From assembly GCA_013368315.1 (NCBI GenBank), contig JAACJM010000007.1, positions 682,001 through 746,000 on the forward strand: a stretch of 64,000 nt of DNA, in the 5' to 3' direction. Every line of letters starts with the position of its first letter. Within the stretch, counting starts at the first letter, position 1. The notes below the pieces were generated by a model. It made no database searches. It worked only from the letters and a program-made list of their open reading frames with translations, and had not been told where the DNA came from. This DNA is from Tetrapyrgos nigripes (lineage: Eukaryota > Basidiomycota > Agaricomycetes > Agaricales > Campanellaceae). The position numbers were made by a program, and so were the translations under genes. This document shows, in pieces, positions 1-11,366 of this stretch.

Positions 1-30
1 CAGCCCGAACCTTGGTCTGAGCAAATGCCG

Positions 31-480
31 GGTGTTGATTGTGTAAACCTGCTGTGTGCATGAAATCTAAGAAATTTTTTTCTTGAAATCGAAGCTTCTT
101 TATGGACTTACATGGCATTCCCGAATGAACGAACATCTGAACGCCGCCAACCTCCGGACCCCCGAGCCTACAGAGAATAATGTGCTATTGTATCCCAAAT
201 CTAACAAAACATTTCAGTCCGCCTTCAAGTCTACACTTCACAACGCCTGTTGTATACGTATCTGCATAGATCTCTTGACTAAGAAGTCGACTTGACCAAC
301 AAATAGACTCGGAGCACAAAGGACGCTGGTACAGAAAAATCAAGAAAGGACGGAATGATTCACAAACGGCAAGCAAGCATGTACACCGTATTTCGAGTCC
401 TCTACCACAACACTTTCGGGCAAAGACATCTTCCACCAGCAGTTCAAACCCCAACACCAACGTTATGACCTCCGTCATTT
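31..480 (-). repeat. 3' flank of F-box gene, copy of array flank
   Basis: Read on the minus strand, this stretch matches the flanks that follow the F-box copies ending at 10884 and 18946. Shared blocks include the F-box 3' UTR, a GTTCGTTCATTCGGGAATGC segment and the CACACAGCA segment that in the array leads into a GST 3' end. Similarity stops near position 30, so no GST gene is visible before the window edge. This places the first F-box gene in the same duplicated family of blocks, in inverted orientation. Confidence 0.75.
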
Positions 481-481
481 T

Positions 482-2128
482 TTACCATAAGTGCATTCCC
501 AGCGATTTCGACTCGCAACAAAACCACAAGCCCAATCTTTGATAAGCCTCCAACGAATCATGCAACTCCTGTACATCCAACACCATAGCACCTTTACTTC
601 TAAGAACCAAAATCTTGACCTTCGTCAAGCTATCCACACCAACTGCAGCCGAATACTCCAAGTCATTCCCTGTCCATCGAGATACTATAACGTCTGATAT
701 TACTTTCGCAGGGAAAGCATCATGGAGGCGGAGGTCCAATGAACGAAGGCGTTTGAGTTGTAGATACGGCGAATGGCGGTTTGAGAATGCGGTGTTGTAT
801 TCGATGGTGAGCGACTTGAAGAAAGTATTGGTGAGGGTAGTGTTTGGGGAAGTGGAAGATTTAGGTTTATCCCTCTCGTGGATTGTCAAGGAAGAGAGGG
901 ACTGTAGGGCTATGAGAAGGGTGATCGCATCGGAGTCGGAGAGGGGGAGGTTGATTAAAGAGAGAGAGGTGATGGTGCAGGATGAGCGTGATAGGAAAGA
1001 AGGGAAACAGTTGTCTTCAAAGACACTGGTGCAAGCGGCGGGGAACGAGGGATCGTAGGCCGCGATTTTCAGGGATGTTAGATTAGGGAGAGTGAGCCAT
1101 TTGAACCAATGATGAAAATCTGGGTCGACTCTGTCCACAATGATTGAAAGTGAGGTGAGAGAATGAACCACCGGTACATCCTGTGGATCACTGCTACCAG
1201 ACAGGTTGCATCGAACAAGCTGGACTTCACGGGCTTCACTAGCGGTAGACAAGGCATTGAGGATCCGCCAAGCAGAACCAAGGCCAATGGAAAAATCTGT
1301 GATCTGTTCCCATGGAAGTGCCAGCTTGTTTATCGTATAAGACAGGGCCAGTGCTTTTAAACTTGGTGCAATTTCAAAGGCACACATGCTAGCCGGTTGC
1401 TGGTCGAGTGCCTCCCAATCACTGATGTCCAGGAACTGAATCAGAGGTATCTTTCCTCTGAGAGAGTCCAGGTCAGCGGTGATGAATTTGGGTAGGTCCA
1501 GGTTGACGTCCCTCCAACGAGTTGACTGTGAAAACAGCATCTCTAAGATGAGTCGAGCTGGGTCCTCATTATACGGGTCCTCATTGTCTAACGCCTTTAT
1601 CGAAACGAAGAGGTCTAAGGGAGCTTTCTGCGACAGCTCGAGATGCATTGTAAGCAAGGAAACAATTTTCTCAACGGAAAAGGTCTCCAGTGCAGATTGC
1701 TCGATACGAAGCGACGACCAAAGAGTAGGTGTCCTACGAGCAAGATCCCGCCAGCCTACACAGACACGCGAAAGTTGTGCTGGGGGAGACCAGATCTCCT
1801 CGCAGAATGTAGCGCCTTCGTTACAAAACGATTCAAAAACCAATTTGAGGACCTCCGGTGGGAGTCGTCTGATTGGCGCCAACAGCGACCGATATCGAAA
1901 AACTCGCCATTGCAGCCCTCTCTGTTCAACTTTTATGGAAGCTATCTGCGCTTCCAACCTGCGTATTTCGTCTGCGTTTCGGCGCATTTGGCGTTCGGTG
2001 TTGGAGAGATACTGAGAGATGCATTCGGGGTCGGGGGTGTAAGAGCCGTAGTTGGAACGAAGGAGAGTATTAATGCGGTCCATTTCGTGCTTTGCGGGAA
2101 TGGTATTGGTGTGGGATTGAGCGTCCAT
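482..2128 (-). CDS. F-box-like protein, array paralog 1 (intact)
   Basis: A single-exon gene of 548 codons starting at an ATG (2128-2126). Residues about 40-75 form a charged coiled coil (RRNADEIRRLEAQIASIK), followed by an F-box-like segment (LAPIRRLPPEVLKLVFESFC) and the conserved VCVGWRDLARRTPTLWSSLR block typical of Agaricomycete F-box proteins. The rest holds irregular leucine-rich repeats. In this family the F-box is expected to bind Skp1 of an SCF ubiquitin ligase while the C-terminal repeats select substrate; the substrate is unknown. It is about 80% alike by eye to the copies at 9244 and 12169 and is one of only two full-length uninterrupted members in the window. Confidence 0.85.
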   Translation of the reverse strand: MDAQSHTNTIPAKHEMDRINTLLRSNYGSYTPDPECISQYLSNTERQMRRNADEIRRLEAQIASIKVEQRGLQWRVFRYRSLLAPIRRLPPEVLKLVFESFCNEGATFCEEIWSPPAQLSRVCVGWRDLARRTPTLWSSLRIEQSALETFSVEKIVSLLTMHLELSQKAPLDLFVSIKALDNEDPYNEDPARLILEMLFSQSTRWRDVNLDLPKFITADLDSLRGKIPLIQFLDISDWEALDQQPASMCAFEIAPSLKALALSYTINKLALPWEQITDFSIGLGSAWRILNALSTASEAREVQLVRCNLSGSSDPQDVPVVHSLTSLSIIVDRVDPDFHHWFKWLTLPNLTSLKIAAYDPSFPAACTSVFEDNCFPSFLSRSSCTITSLSLINLPLSDSDAITLLIALQSLSSLTIHERDKPKSSTSPNTTLTNTFFKSLTIEYNTAFSNRHSPYLQLKRLRSLDLRLHDAFPAKVISDVIVSRWTGNDLEYSAAVGVDSLTKVKILVLRSKGAMVLDVQELHDSLEAYQRLGLWFCCESKSLGMHLW

Positions 2129-2455
2129 GTAGCTGGAGTGTAGATGATGATGGAGGAGTTTATGATGGAAGTTGGAGGAGGAAAGAAAGGCGCGTTACGC
2201 CAAGGGGTAGGCTCGTGACCATCCTGTCTCGGAATTTTTTTGACAAGTCGCCTAATGACAATGTTAGCATTGAACTGAACACCAAATGTGCGGGTTGTAC
2301 CAGTAATGATGAAATTTTAAACTCAAAAGGCTAGCTCAGGACAACGTCACGGTCCACTACGTAAATACAATGAAGAAACTATGTAGACTACATCCCAAGC
2401 AGGACATAAATACTAAGTACTTGGTCGCCGTGCGCATATCATAATTATGGACAAA
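2129..2455. other. Intergenic, between F-box gene and SEC20 3' end
   Basis: This 327 bp stretch holds the 5' flank of the minus-strand F-box gene and the 3' end of the SEC20-like gene. Its first ~70 bases carry CT-rich pyrimidine tracts on the minus strand, as upstream of other family members. No other gene, RNA or repeat is evident. Confidence 0.4.
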
Positions 2456-3926
2456 TCATAATTCTACATGCTCTGCTGCATCTGCATGCCCAGCCTGAGC
2501 CTCGGTCGCAGGCGTGTCTGTCTCCTCTGGAAGCCCGCTATGAGTAACAGACTCCTCAGAGTCAGTCGGCTCAGCCACTATCGAGCTAAGGATGTCAGAA
2601 ATCTCTGCATCTACATCCACCAATTCGGCGCCATCGGCCTGAGTGTTTGTTGAGGAAGAGGCTGAGGCTGATGCAGAGGCTGCCAAACTCGACAAACTCG
2701 ACAGACTTGATAAAGAGGAAGCCACCACCGAAACGAGCGAGGTGACACTCGGATACGCCGATACAGTCGCAGATGTGACAGCCTCGACCACCTTCTCCTT
2801 CACCTGTTCCTCCATACTCTTCAACAAGTCTTCGTCCGCGCTGAAATCCATCAGTCCTCCTAACATCCCCCCTCCTCCTCCAGACCCACCATAAATAGAA
2901 GGTAAAAACCTCGTCCACCAAAACGCAATCCTCATCCCTCTATCAAAGACGCGTTGTTTCAAAATGAACAAACAAACGAGGAAGAAGAAGGCTAAAGCGG
3001 CTAAGATAAGCATTCGGTCTATCCAGTCTGTTTTTTCGAGTGCAGAGATGAGCTGTTTGGAGGTGCCCATGGCGTTGGTGAGGATGTCATGCGTGGAGGA
3101 GGTGGATCGGAGGGAGGTGGTGGATTGTTCTGGGTATCGATATTCGTACCATAAGTATGAGAGGAACAATGGATTAAGACGGAGAACTCACCGAGTATTT
3201 GTGTAGATAACACAGAACGCTCCAATTCGCCTTGTAAGAGACCGACTGTCCTGCGTAATGCGTCTGTGACGTCGTTGCTGACTTTCATTAGAGTGTCTTC
3301 ACTGATAATAATAGATACTAATCAGACTTGGACAACAAGATAGCGTCAAGCCAACGTACGTGACTTTCTCATTCAACGTCTGTTTATCATCCATAGCCGA
3401 AGTCTTGAATAATTCTGCTCGATTTGACACGCTCATAGAGTCTATGGCGCGTTTGGATGTTAGCAGAGCAGCACGAGAGTCTTTTTTGAGTCTAGGGGAG
3501 GAGAAAGAAATATGGGATCAGCTCAAGGCATGAAGTAAAGAAACAACAAACATACTGCACGAGACTATCCCTCAACTCTTCCGTCACCTTTCTCAACTCC
3601 CTACGATTCTTCTCTCCCCTTTGATCATCAACCAACACATCTAGAGTCTGTCCTTTTGATGAGAATAAATCAAGGACACTGACACCGGCAACGAGAACAG
3701 GGTGTGCCAAAGGAGCTTAGAAGAATGAAGTATTTACCTCGACCTGACGAACAAAAGCGTCAATGTCTTGACGTAATTCTGTAGCGAGATTTTGTTGTAA
3801 TGAGAGAGGGCCTTTGCAATCTTGTAGACGAGGAATTTGAAAGTCGGAGATGTCGTACAGGTGACGACGGGCGGAAGTGATGAGTTGGGTAGTTTCGTCG
3901 TCAAACGTGGCTGGAAGTGGAGGCAT
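2456..3926 (-). CDS. SEC20: Sec20-type SNARE (BNIP1 family), 5 exons, 398 aa
   Basis: Exons 3926-3738, 3647-3556, 3491-3360, 3301-3192 and 3129-2456 sum to 1197 nt with matching phases. The helical N-terminal region (TTQLITSARRHLYDISDFQ) leads into a SNARE-like heptad segment (MSVSNRAELFKTSAMDD, then LMKVSNDVTDALRRTVGLLQ), residues about 210-232 form one membrane anchor (LILAALAFFFLVCLFILK), and a ~165-residue acidic Ser/Ala-rich tail follows. Sec20 proteins act in the ER Q-SNARE complex that receives Golgi-derived COPI vesicles (with Ufe1 and Use1 in yeast). The final residues are EHVEL; yeast Sec20 carries a luminal C-terminal HDEL, so HVEL looks like a variant ER-retrieval signal, which also fits a luminal tail. 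The exon 1/2 junction is the least certain. The gene is divergent from the F-box gene at 4104, sharing ~180 bp of promoter. Confidence 0.85.
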
Positions 3927-4103
3927 GGCAGTAAGTTATAACGCGTGCCGGCAATTTCCGGCTCATCTGAAGCTTTATCTTGTTCTTCCACTTTCGACTC
4001 GTCTTTGTGGAAAGTAAAAGGTACTTAGTTGTTCTTGTTTCATTAGTGTCTTACTGACCTTAAGAACAGGGCTTTCTACTCTTAAAGCAAGACATCTCTA
4101 GAC
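3927..4103. promoter_or_regulatory. Shared divergent promoter, SEC20 / F-box gene
   Basis: 177 bp separate the two divergent start codons, so both promoters must lie here or overlap the neighbouring 5' UTRs. No TATA box is obvious. Confidence 0.5.
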
Positions 4104-7100
4104 ATGAGCTCAGTACCCGATGCCGCTACCGGGTCCTCTACCAAACTCCCTCCTTCCAAGAAACAACGCAAATCCAACAACAAACGCACAAACAATCTTA
4201 TTAACTCCTCCTCAGACCCAATATCCTCCCTCCCCGGTTTCCGTAAACTGCCCGTCGAACTTCTTGCTGAGATTCTCCTATACACCAAATCTCCTAGAGA
4301 CGTTCTCGCCGTTGCGAGATGCAGCAAATACCACTGTGATACGTTGATGAATGCTGGTAATCAGTATATTTGGAAGTATACGAGACAACATTGCAAACCC
4401 GCTCCGTTGCCGGATCCTCCTAAACGGTTCACGGAAGCAGCGTATGCGGCATTTTTGTTTGATGAGGGTGTTTGTGAGGTGAGTCTCAGTGTTTTCAATG
4501 CCTGTTCACTTGAGCATGAAGCTGATTGGGTTATGCACAACAGGAATGCAAAACACCCGTCAAAGAGATGATGGACTCGTTTGGTCTTCGATTGAGGTTG
4601 TGTAAGAAGGTGTTGTATTTATTGTCCTATAGCTCACTCACAAGCTAATCATCCCTGCCATCTTCAGCACGAATGCAGAATCAAGTACATGTCGTGAGTA
4701 TTCCTTCTTCTCTCTCCCATGTTAATCCGCCGAGATCTGAGACAAACAATTCTTTCCTCCCCAGTGGATCCAGCACAATCCTCATGCACAATCCTGCTGT
4801 CATGGAATCTCATCAAACTTTCATTGAGACTCTGCCTATGCTTGAAGCGTCGAATTGTTGTACGTTGTTTCCGTTTTCTGTTTCTAATGCTTCATCCATG
4901 TCATTGTCCTTTGAAATACCGAGCACTCATGATTTGACTTGGTTCCGCGCACACAGTGACGGGGTCGGGGCTTTCTGTTAAACACTGTAAGTCATGTCCA
5001 CCTCCTCCTTTGTGTGTCGTTTCGTGTGGCTGACCACGAGTCTGTACTTTTTTTAAACATAGACCCCGAAGTCAGCCCAGTTTATCGGTCTTCCCAGTGG
5101 GTATCAGCTCTTCAAGACTACCTAGAAGCTTCTCGGACGCCTGAAACTTATCAGAAATACGTCGAGGTAAGTATATCCTTGCCTTGAAAGGTCTTCGTCG
5201 TTCGTCGTTGTCCAGCTCCAAGCCCTCTATGCCTATGCCTAGTGATATGCTTAACTTCTTATTTTTTCCTTCTTATCTTCACAGGAATGCTCCATCAAGG
5301 CAGAATGGAATATCGACTTTTTGAAGGTAGGTTATCTTCTTTTTTTTCTTTTTCTTTTTCGTCCAACCAAAATCAACAACGACGAATTCTCTAGTTCTGC
5401 GCAAATCTATACAGATGGAAAGTCCAATATCAGAAAGCGTATCAGGATAACAAGCAGTTTAATTTACAATTGTATGTGCTTTCTTTCACCTTAGTTACTT
5501 CAGACCAACACTCTAAATCCCACCAATGCCGTTGTTCTCTGTCCTATTCTATATGTAGCGCAACAAACCTCGCTCTCAAACACGGTCAAACCCAACTAGA
5601 TTTTCTCTCTACACCGACGTATGGAGTGATTCATAGGAATCGGCTCAAGATTTTGGAGCATATGCGGGAGGAAGGTGAGATTGTTTTTGGCGTCGTTACT
5701 GTAGCGGAGTCCTTACTGACCGCGTTCCTTCCTTCTTCCTCACCTTCACCCTTTCCTCACCTAAAGACTACACCAACCACAAAGAAGTCATTGACTCTGA
5801 ACTCCTCAGCCTCCGAGAAAGACGTACTCGCCAAGCAAATGCAAAAACTCACCAAATCACTCGCGATGCTATCGAGAAACACTACAACCGTCTCCGAGCT
5901 ACTAAACAGCTCTTACCTCTCCCGACGTTGGAGACGTTCCGTCAGCTTCCTATCATGCGTCAGCTTCAAACGTCTCCGAGACCACATCTCAGTACTGGTG
6001 CAACGGCTACGGGCACTCCAGGAAACTCTCAATCGACTTCGCCTTCCCTCGAAGCGACCCTCGACAACTCACTCAAATCCCCCATCATAACCTCTCTCCT
6101 AACCTCCCAACTCGCCGAATGGAGAGAATCCGTTAAATCGTCTTTAGCCCAAACTCTCGGATTTCCAAAAGATTGGAAATCGGCTGATCCGAGAAAGTTG
6201 CATCCTGTGGATCGGGTGACTGCGAGGTTCATTTGTGGAGGGGTTGGAGGGTGTGGAAGGATATCGATGGCGTTTAAAGAGGATGAGTGTTTGGATTTTG
6301 TGGGGGTTTGTGGGCATGTTTGTTCGAGACCGTCGAGTGGGCCAGGGAGTGAGGGGAAGAAAGAGAAGAAGAAGGAGAAACCGTTTAATGGGAAGAGGTT
6401 TGTAAAGGATGAGAAGGTGAGTTTGAGTCATTCAGTCTCGGAGGATTGTAATGGTAGTGGGACTTTTTGCTGACTGCTCTTGTTGCTATTGAATAGGCAA
6501 TCAACGCGATGAACAAAGTCCTCAACGCTTGTGGGATTAGTGACGACGATCCTTTGTCTCTCAACGAGTTGGAGAACATAAAGTTTCGTATTTTGTGTAC
6601 GAGTTGTGATGCTAGGATTGTTATGGATGTGAATAGTGTTGTATGTGTGCTTTTCTGTTCATCTTTCATTATGATTGCTAACCAATCACCCTTCCTCTCT
6701 ACTCTCATCTCTCCTCTCATCTCCTCATCAAAACCAAAAAAAAAGATCGGCCATTCCCACCGTCACTCGGACATGCAACTCGTCCTCGTCTCGTCCGCTG
6801 AAGCAGAAGTCATCCTAAAACCTTGGCCCGGCATGCCCAGTATAGCCAGTATAGAATCCCAACGTGGATTGACGGTGAAATTTTTGGGATCGACGAGTGG
6901 GTCGAAGGATGCGTTGGCGCTGAAGATGAAGAAGGGGTATGGGTGCCGGCATTGTTTGCAAGGGCCCCATCAACTTGGAGAGCAAGGGAAAGAGCGAGAC
7001 GCAGTGGCGAGTACGAGTACGACTACGGCAGGTGCGGGTGCAGGGACATGGATAGGGACGACTGCAAGTGCGACTGCCAGTGCGACTACGGCAGATACAG

Positions 7101-7464
7101 ATGTAGATACTTCAGCACCAGCTGCTCAAGCCCAGTCGCAGGTTCAAAAGTCGAAGAAACCACAAACACAAATACCAACACCAGCTGGGTTTACGTTTGA
7201 TGGGCTGAGATGTCATTTGAAGGAAAAGTGTGTTTCTGTTTCTTGTTTTGCCTCTGTTTCCGGTATTTGTTCATGCTCTGACCTGCTGTTTTCGTTTTCG
7301 ATGTTCTCCTCAGGCACAAAGTAGAGTCGGTTAGAGATGAAGATTATTTCTATTCTGATCAGCTGAAGAAGGCGTGTGAGGAGAATGAGGCGAGGGCTAA
7401 GAAGAGGCGGGAGAAGGAGAAGGAGAAGAAGCAGGGTCAGAGTCAGAGTCAGAGTCAGAGTTAG
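4104..7464 (+). CDS. F-box protein with Cys-rich zinc-binding-like segments
   Basis: A multi-exon gene beginning at ATG 4104. Residues 1-40 are Ser/Lys-rich and possibly nuclear (KKQRKSNNKRTNN), followed by an F-box (FRKLPVELLAEILLYTKSPR). Later exons carry cysteine pairs: CEECKTP with a following LCKKHEC, FICGGVGGCGR, and GYGCRHC, suggesting metal binding, and a charged C-terminus (CEENEARAKKRREKEKEKK) ending in a Gln-Ser repeat. At least ten short introns interrupt it and small internal exons are hard to fix, so only the span is given. It is not closely related to the F-box array family. SCF-type function is inferred from the F-box alone. The final stop is TAG at 7462. Confidence 0.7.
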
Positions 7465-7737
7465 ACTGCTCAATGGGAGGATGTGCCGTGACTCCGTCGC
7501 AGAGAGAATTAGAACCTTGAGGACCTAGTAAGTAGAATACAATATACGTCGATAATTACTAGTACTGTACTACCGTGTACCAGTAAATGAATTCTGCCCT
7601 ATGTCTTCAGCTCCCGTCTTTACTACAGCCTATAGGCTGCGGCACCCGTCTTACTTACTACATAACCAATTTATACGAGGACAACGAACATTCACATATG
7701 ATGCGACCACGCGTACTTCCCTGGATTTTCCTAGGCC

Positions 7738-7745
7738 TATAAATA
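7738..7745 (+). promoter_or_regulatory. TATA box of small secreted protein gene
   Basis: TATAAATA occurs about 210 bp before the ATG at 7952, followed by long C/T-rich tracts typical of strongly expressed fungal promoters. Confidence 0.5.
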
Positions 7746-7951
7746 CGGTTGCTACTTGGACTTTTTATTCAGGCACCCTCACCTTCTTTCTCACTCAAAC
7801 GTTCCCTTTCCCTTCTACCTTCACCTACTAAGCTTGGGCAGGACACCCATTCCCATTTTCATTCCCTATTAGTATCTCTCCTTCTTTTTCAAGTTTACTC
7901 GAGCTCCAGCCTCTCCACCTTTCCAACTTTAAAACAAAGGACAAGCCAAAA

Positions 7952-8829
7952 ATGCAATTCCTCTCTATCCTTCGTACCCTCTCCGCCTTCCTCTTCTTCG
8001 CTGCCGTCTACGCAGCACCGACTCCTCTACGTGTCGTCAACAAGCTTCAATTCGGCGGAGCCGGAGGAGTTGGAGCTGGAGGAACCGGGAGCGCGATAAC
8101 CACGACCGAAGTCCATGCGCGTCAAGCCGCTGCACAGGCGGCGGGAACGGTTACCTGCACGAATAAGGCTCAGCAGTTGTCTAGTCATGATTGTAATGTG
8201 TGAGTACTACTACTTGAGGATCTGTTCGTAATCGTAGTCGTATCCAGTTTTCATCCATATTTCAGTTTTTCCTCTTTCCCCTTCTTTTATTAACCAAAGT
8301 CACTGATATCATCCATCGTTATGTTTGTACAGAGCCCTCCTTAGCCTCGGTCCAGGAGGAATCGCAGGTGCAATCCAATTCCTTCGACCAAACACTGCGT
8401 CGGTTACTGCTACTAGTGGTGGTTGCACGGTACGTTTCATAGTCTTCCCTAAATCCTCTATCCTAATCTCAATCCCATGTAATCCTGTCCTACCCTGTAA
8501 CCCTACCCACACGACAGGTCTCCGCAGCTACCACCGACGGCTCCATCATCGATGTCAGCAAAGGTCGTCTCGAACATGGAGGTGTGAAGGGCTTTGACAA
8601 TTTGTTGGATGAGTGTGGTGCTACGGTAAGTACATGTTACTATCTCTTCCTCCACTCCTCTTCCTCTTCCTTCATCTTCTTCCTTCCCCTCTTCTCGATA
8701 TAAAGCATCTACGTACTTACTGACGCGCCTTTCCTTCTTCCCTTATTATTGCCGTAGCCCGGAACCGTCTTAGTCCAAGGAGGCGCAACCGGAGGCGGAA
8801 ATCTTCTGGTTACTATTTCCGCTGCTTGA
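7952..8829 (+). CDS. Small secreted Cys-containing protein, 174 aa
   Basis: Exons 7952-8199, 8333-8429, 8518-8625 and 8758-8829 sum to 525 nt. A signal peptide is clear (MQFLSILRTLSAFLFFAAVYA), followed by a Gly-rich propeptide-like stretch ending near a basic site (EVHARQAAAQA). The mature part has four cysteines (TCTNK, HDCNV, GGCTV, DECGA), which could make two disulfides, and short beta-like segments ending GNLLVTISAA. The layout resembles small secreted basidiomycete domains of the glycan-binding Y3-like type, but that is only a shape resemblance. A TATA box and pyrimidine-rich leader suggest strong, regulated expression. Function is unknown. Confidence 0.8.
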
Positions 8830-9243
8830 GCGCGTAATGGTCAGGGCTCAACGCTCAGGTGGAACGCTAGTGTTAACGTTTGGTTTGCGAGATACCTTTG
8901 ATACCTTTAGGCTTTCTGATTTTCGGATATGGATTCTTTTGGTAAATTGGGAATATGCTGGGATTATGCATAGGATTCACTGTTGTATTGCATTGTTACC
9001 TGTAGGCTCGGAGGTTCAGTTAGCAATGGGAATACAGAAAGAAGCTTTGAAGAAAACTTTGATTTCGTACAGAATGTCGTGCGACTACTTGAAAAAGACT
9101 CTTTACCAAACTTCTTCTCATGTCGATGTTTGGCAAAAAATATATATAGAAGATATTAAGGGTTCTGAACTTTAAACGTCGCTCTTTCCTGTCAAGTTCC
9201 ATCATCATCATCCAGTCTCATCCCTATCCATTTCCACATTTCC
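8830..9243. other. Intergenic, F-box paralog 2 promoter region
   Basis: No gene is seen. The last ~60 bp before 9244 (CATTTCCACATTTCC leader) match the leader of the copy at 12169, showing that duplicated blocks include the immediate 5' flank. Confidence 0.45.
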
Positions 9244-10884
9244 ATGGACACTCATTCCCACACTAGTACCATTCCCGCAAAACACGAAATGGACCGCATT
9301 AATACTCTCCTTCGTTCCAACTACGGCTCTTACACCCCCGACCCCGAATGCATCTCTCAGTGTCTCTCCAACACCGAACGCGAAATGCGCCGAAACGCAG
9401 ACGAGATACGTAGGCTGGAAGCGCAGATAGCTTCTATCCAGATTGAGCAGAGAGGGCTGGAATTGCGAGTTTCTCGCTATCGGTCTCTGTTGGCGCCTAT
9501 CAGGCGACTTCCACCGGAGGTCCTCGATTTGGTTTTTAAATCGTTTTGCGACAAACTTCCTGCCACCTTTTCAAGCATACTTTTCTCTCCGGCTGCACGG
9601 CTTTCGAGTGTCTGTGCAGGCTGGCGGGATCTTGTGCGTAGGACTCCTACTCTTTGGTCATCACTCCGAATCGAGCATGGTACACTGAAGCATGTCTCTC
9701 TTGAGAGAATTGTTTCCTTGCTCGCAATGCATTTTGAGCTGTCACAGCAAGCTCCTCTAGACCTGTGCATAATCATGGGGATGAGAGATTGGGAGGAAAG
9801 GGATTTGGAACGATATGTGGAACCGGCGCGAGTCGTACTGGAGATGCTGTTGGCACAGTCGCTGCGCTGGAGGGACGTAACTCTGGCACTGCCCAATTTT
9901 ATTTCCAACGATGACCTTGCAGTTCTCAGAGGAAAGCTACCTCGGCTTCGGCTTCTGAACTTCCTGTCTTTGTCGGACTTGGATGCGGATGCCTTTGAAA
10001 TGGCACCAAGCCTGAAAGTACTTCTCTGTTCAACAAATCTAAAACTTCCATGGGCACAAATCTTGGATTTGACCGTGAGGTTTAATCATCCCAAGCGCAT
10101 TGTTGAAGTCTTGACCAAGGCTACTGCAGCCCTTGATGTCAAGCTCTCTCGATGCACCCTGTTTAATATCGGTGTCGCTGGTGTTGAATTACAGGCCTCG
10201 CCGTTGGTTCATAACCTCACTTCGTTTTCAATCATGGTGAACCAAGAGTACCCAGATTTTCATCATTGGTTCAAATGGCTTACTCTCCCCAATCTGACGT
10301 CCCTGGATGTCGCAGGCTACGAGTCCTCCCTTCCCGTTGCTTGCACCAGTGTTTTCGAGAACAATTGTTTTCCTTCTTTCCTCTCGCGCTCGTCTTGCAC
10401 CATCACTTCGCTCTCTTTAATCAACCTACCACTCTCCGAATCCGATGCAATGGCCCTTCTCACCGCCCTACCATCCCTCTCTTCTTTGACAATCCACGAG
10501 AGGACAGATCCCCAACGAAACACTACCCTTACAAGCACGTTCTTCAACTCGTTAACCATAAAACACAACACCACATTCTCAAACAGCCACTCGCTGCCTT
10601 TACGACTCGAACGCCTTCGTTCATTGGACCTACGTGTCCATGGTGCTTTCCCTGCCAAAGTAATCGTGGACGTTATCGTATCTCGATGGTCAGGGAATGA
10701 TTTGGAGTATTCGGCTGCGGTTGGTGTGGATAGTTTGATGAAGGTCAAGATTTTGGCTCTTAGAAGTGAAGGTGCTATGGTGTTGGATGTACAGGAGCTG
10801 CATGATTCGCTGGAGGCTTATAAAGGACTGGGCTTGTCGCTTTATTGCGAGTCGAAATTCTTGGGAGGGAAGGGTAAAAAGTGA
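9244..10884 (+). CDS. F-box-like protein, array paralog 2 (intact)
   Basis: A single-exon gene of 546 codons with ATG at 9244. It has the same architecture as the copy at 482: a coiled coil (MRRNADEIRRLEAQIASIQ), an F-box-like block (RRLPPEVLDLVFKSFC), the VCAGWRDLVRRTPTLWSSLR motif, then leucine-rich repeats. Changes against paralogs concentrate in the middle third, the presumed target-recognition part, whereas the N-terminus and the last 120 residues are nearly identical. That pattern suits diversifying substrate receptors or gene conversion at the ends. The gene converges on the GST remnant at 11849-11367. Confidence 0.85.
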   Translation: MDTHSHTSTIPAKHEMDRINTLLRSNYGSYTPDPECISQCLSNTEREMRRNADEIRRLEAQIASIQIEQRGLELRVSRYRSLLAPIRRLPPEVLDLVFKSFCDKLPATFSSILFSPAARLSSVCAGWRDLVRRTPTLWSSLRIEHGTLKHVSLERIVSLLAMHFELSQQAPLDLCIIMGMRDWEERDLERYVEPARVVLEMLLAQSLRWRDVTLALPNFISNDDLAVLRGKLPRLRLLNFLSLSDLDADAFEMAPSLKVLLCSTNLKLPWAQILDLTVRFNHPKRIVEVLTKATAALDVKLSRCTLFNIGVAGVELQASPLVHNLTSFSIMVNQEYPDFHHWFKWLTLPNLTSLDVAGYESSLPVACTSVFENNCFPSFLSRSSCTITSLSLINLPLSESDAMALLTALPSLSSLTIHERTDPQRNTTLTSTFFNSLTIKHNTTFSNSHSLPLRLERLRSLDLRVHGAFPAKVIVDVIVSRWSGNDLEYSAAVGVDSLMKVKILALRSEGAMVLDVQELHDSLEAYKGLGLSLYCESKFLGGKGKK

Positions 10885-11366
10885 CGGAGGTCATGGCGTT
10901 GGTATTGAGATTTGGACTGCTGGCGGAAGACGTTTTTCGAAAGTGTTGTGGTAGAGGTCGAAAATACGGTGTAGATGCTTGCTTGCCGTTTGTAAATCGT
11001 TCTGTTCTTTCTTGATTTCTGTACCTGCGTACTTTGTGCTCCATTTGTTGGTCAGGTCGACTTCTTAGTCAAGAGCCTACGTATGTACATATGTATGTAG
11101 CAGGCGTCGGTAAGGTGTAGCTCTTGAAGGCGGACCAATGTTTTGTTGGATTTGAGAATACTACTATCATGATGAGTAGGATACAATAGCGAATTGTTAT
11201 CTGTAGGCCTAGGCTCGGTTGGTGTTCAGACGTTCATTTGTTCGTTCATTCGGGAATGCTATGTAAGTGGTATATAAAGAAGCTTCGATTCGAAGAAAAA
11301 CTTTTCTTGGATTTCGTGCACACAGCAAGTTTTCTAACACAATCAACATCGTTTGCTGCTACGCGT
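10885..11366 (+). repeat. Array flank between F-box paralog 2 and GST remnant
   Basis: A ~480 bp flank shared with 18947-19410 and, inverted, with 480-31. It carries the F-box 3' UTR (TGGACTGCTGGCGGAAGACG), the GTTCGTTCATTCGGGAATGC block and TTCTTGGATTTCGTGCACAC just before the GST stop. It is the spacer of the repeating F-box/GST module. Confidence 0.8.
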
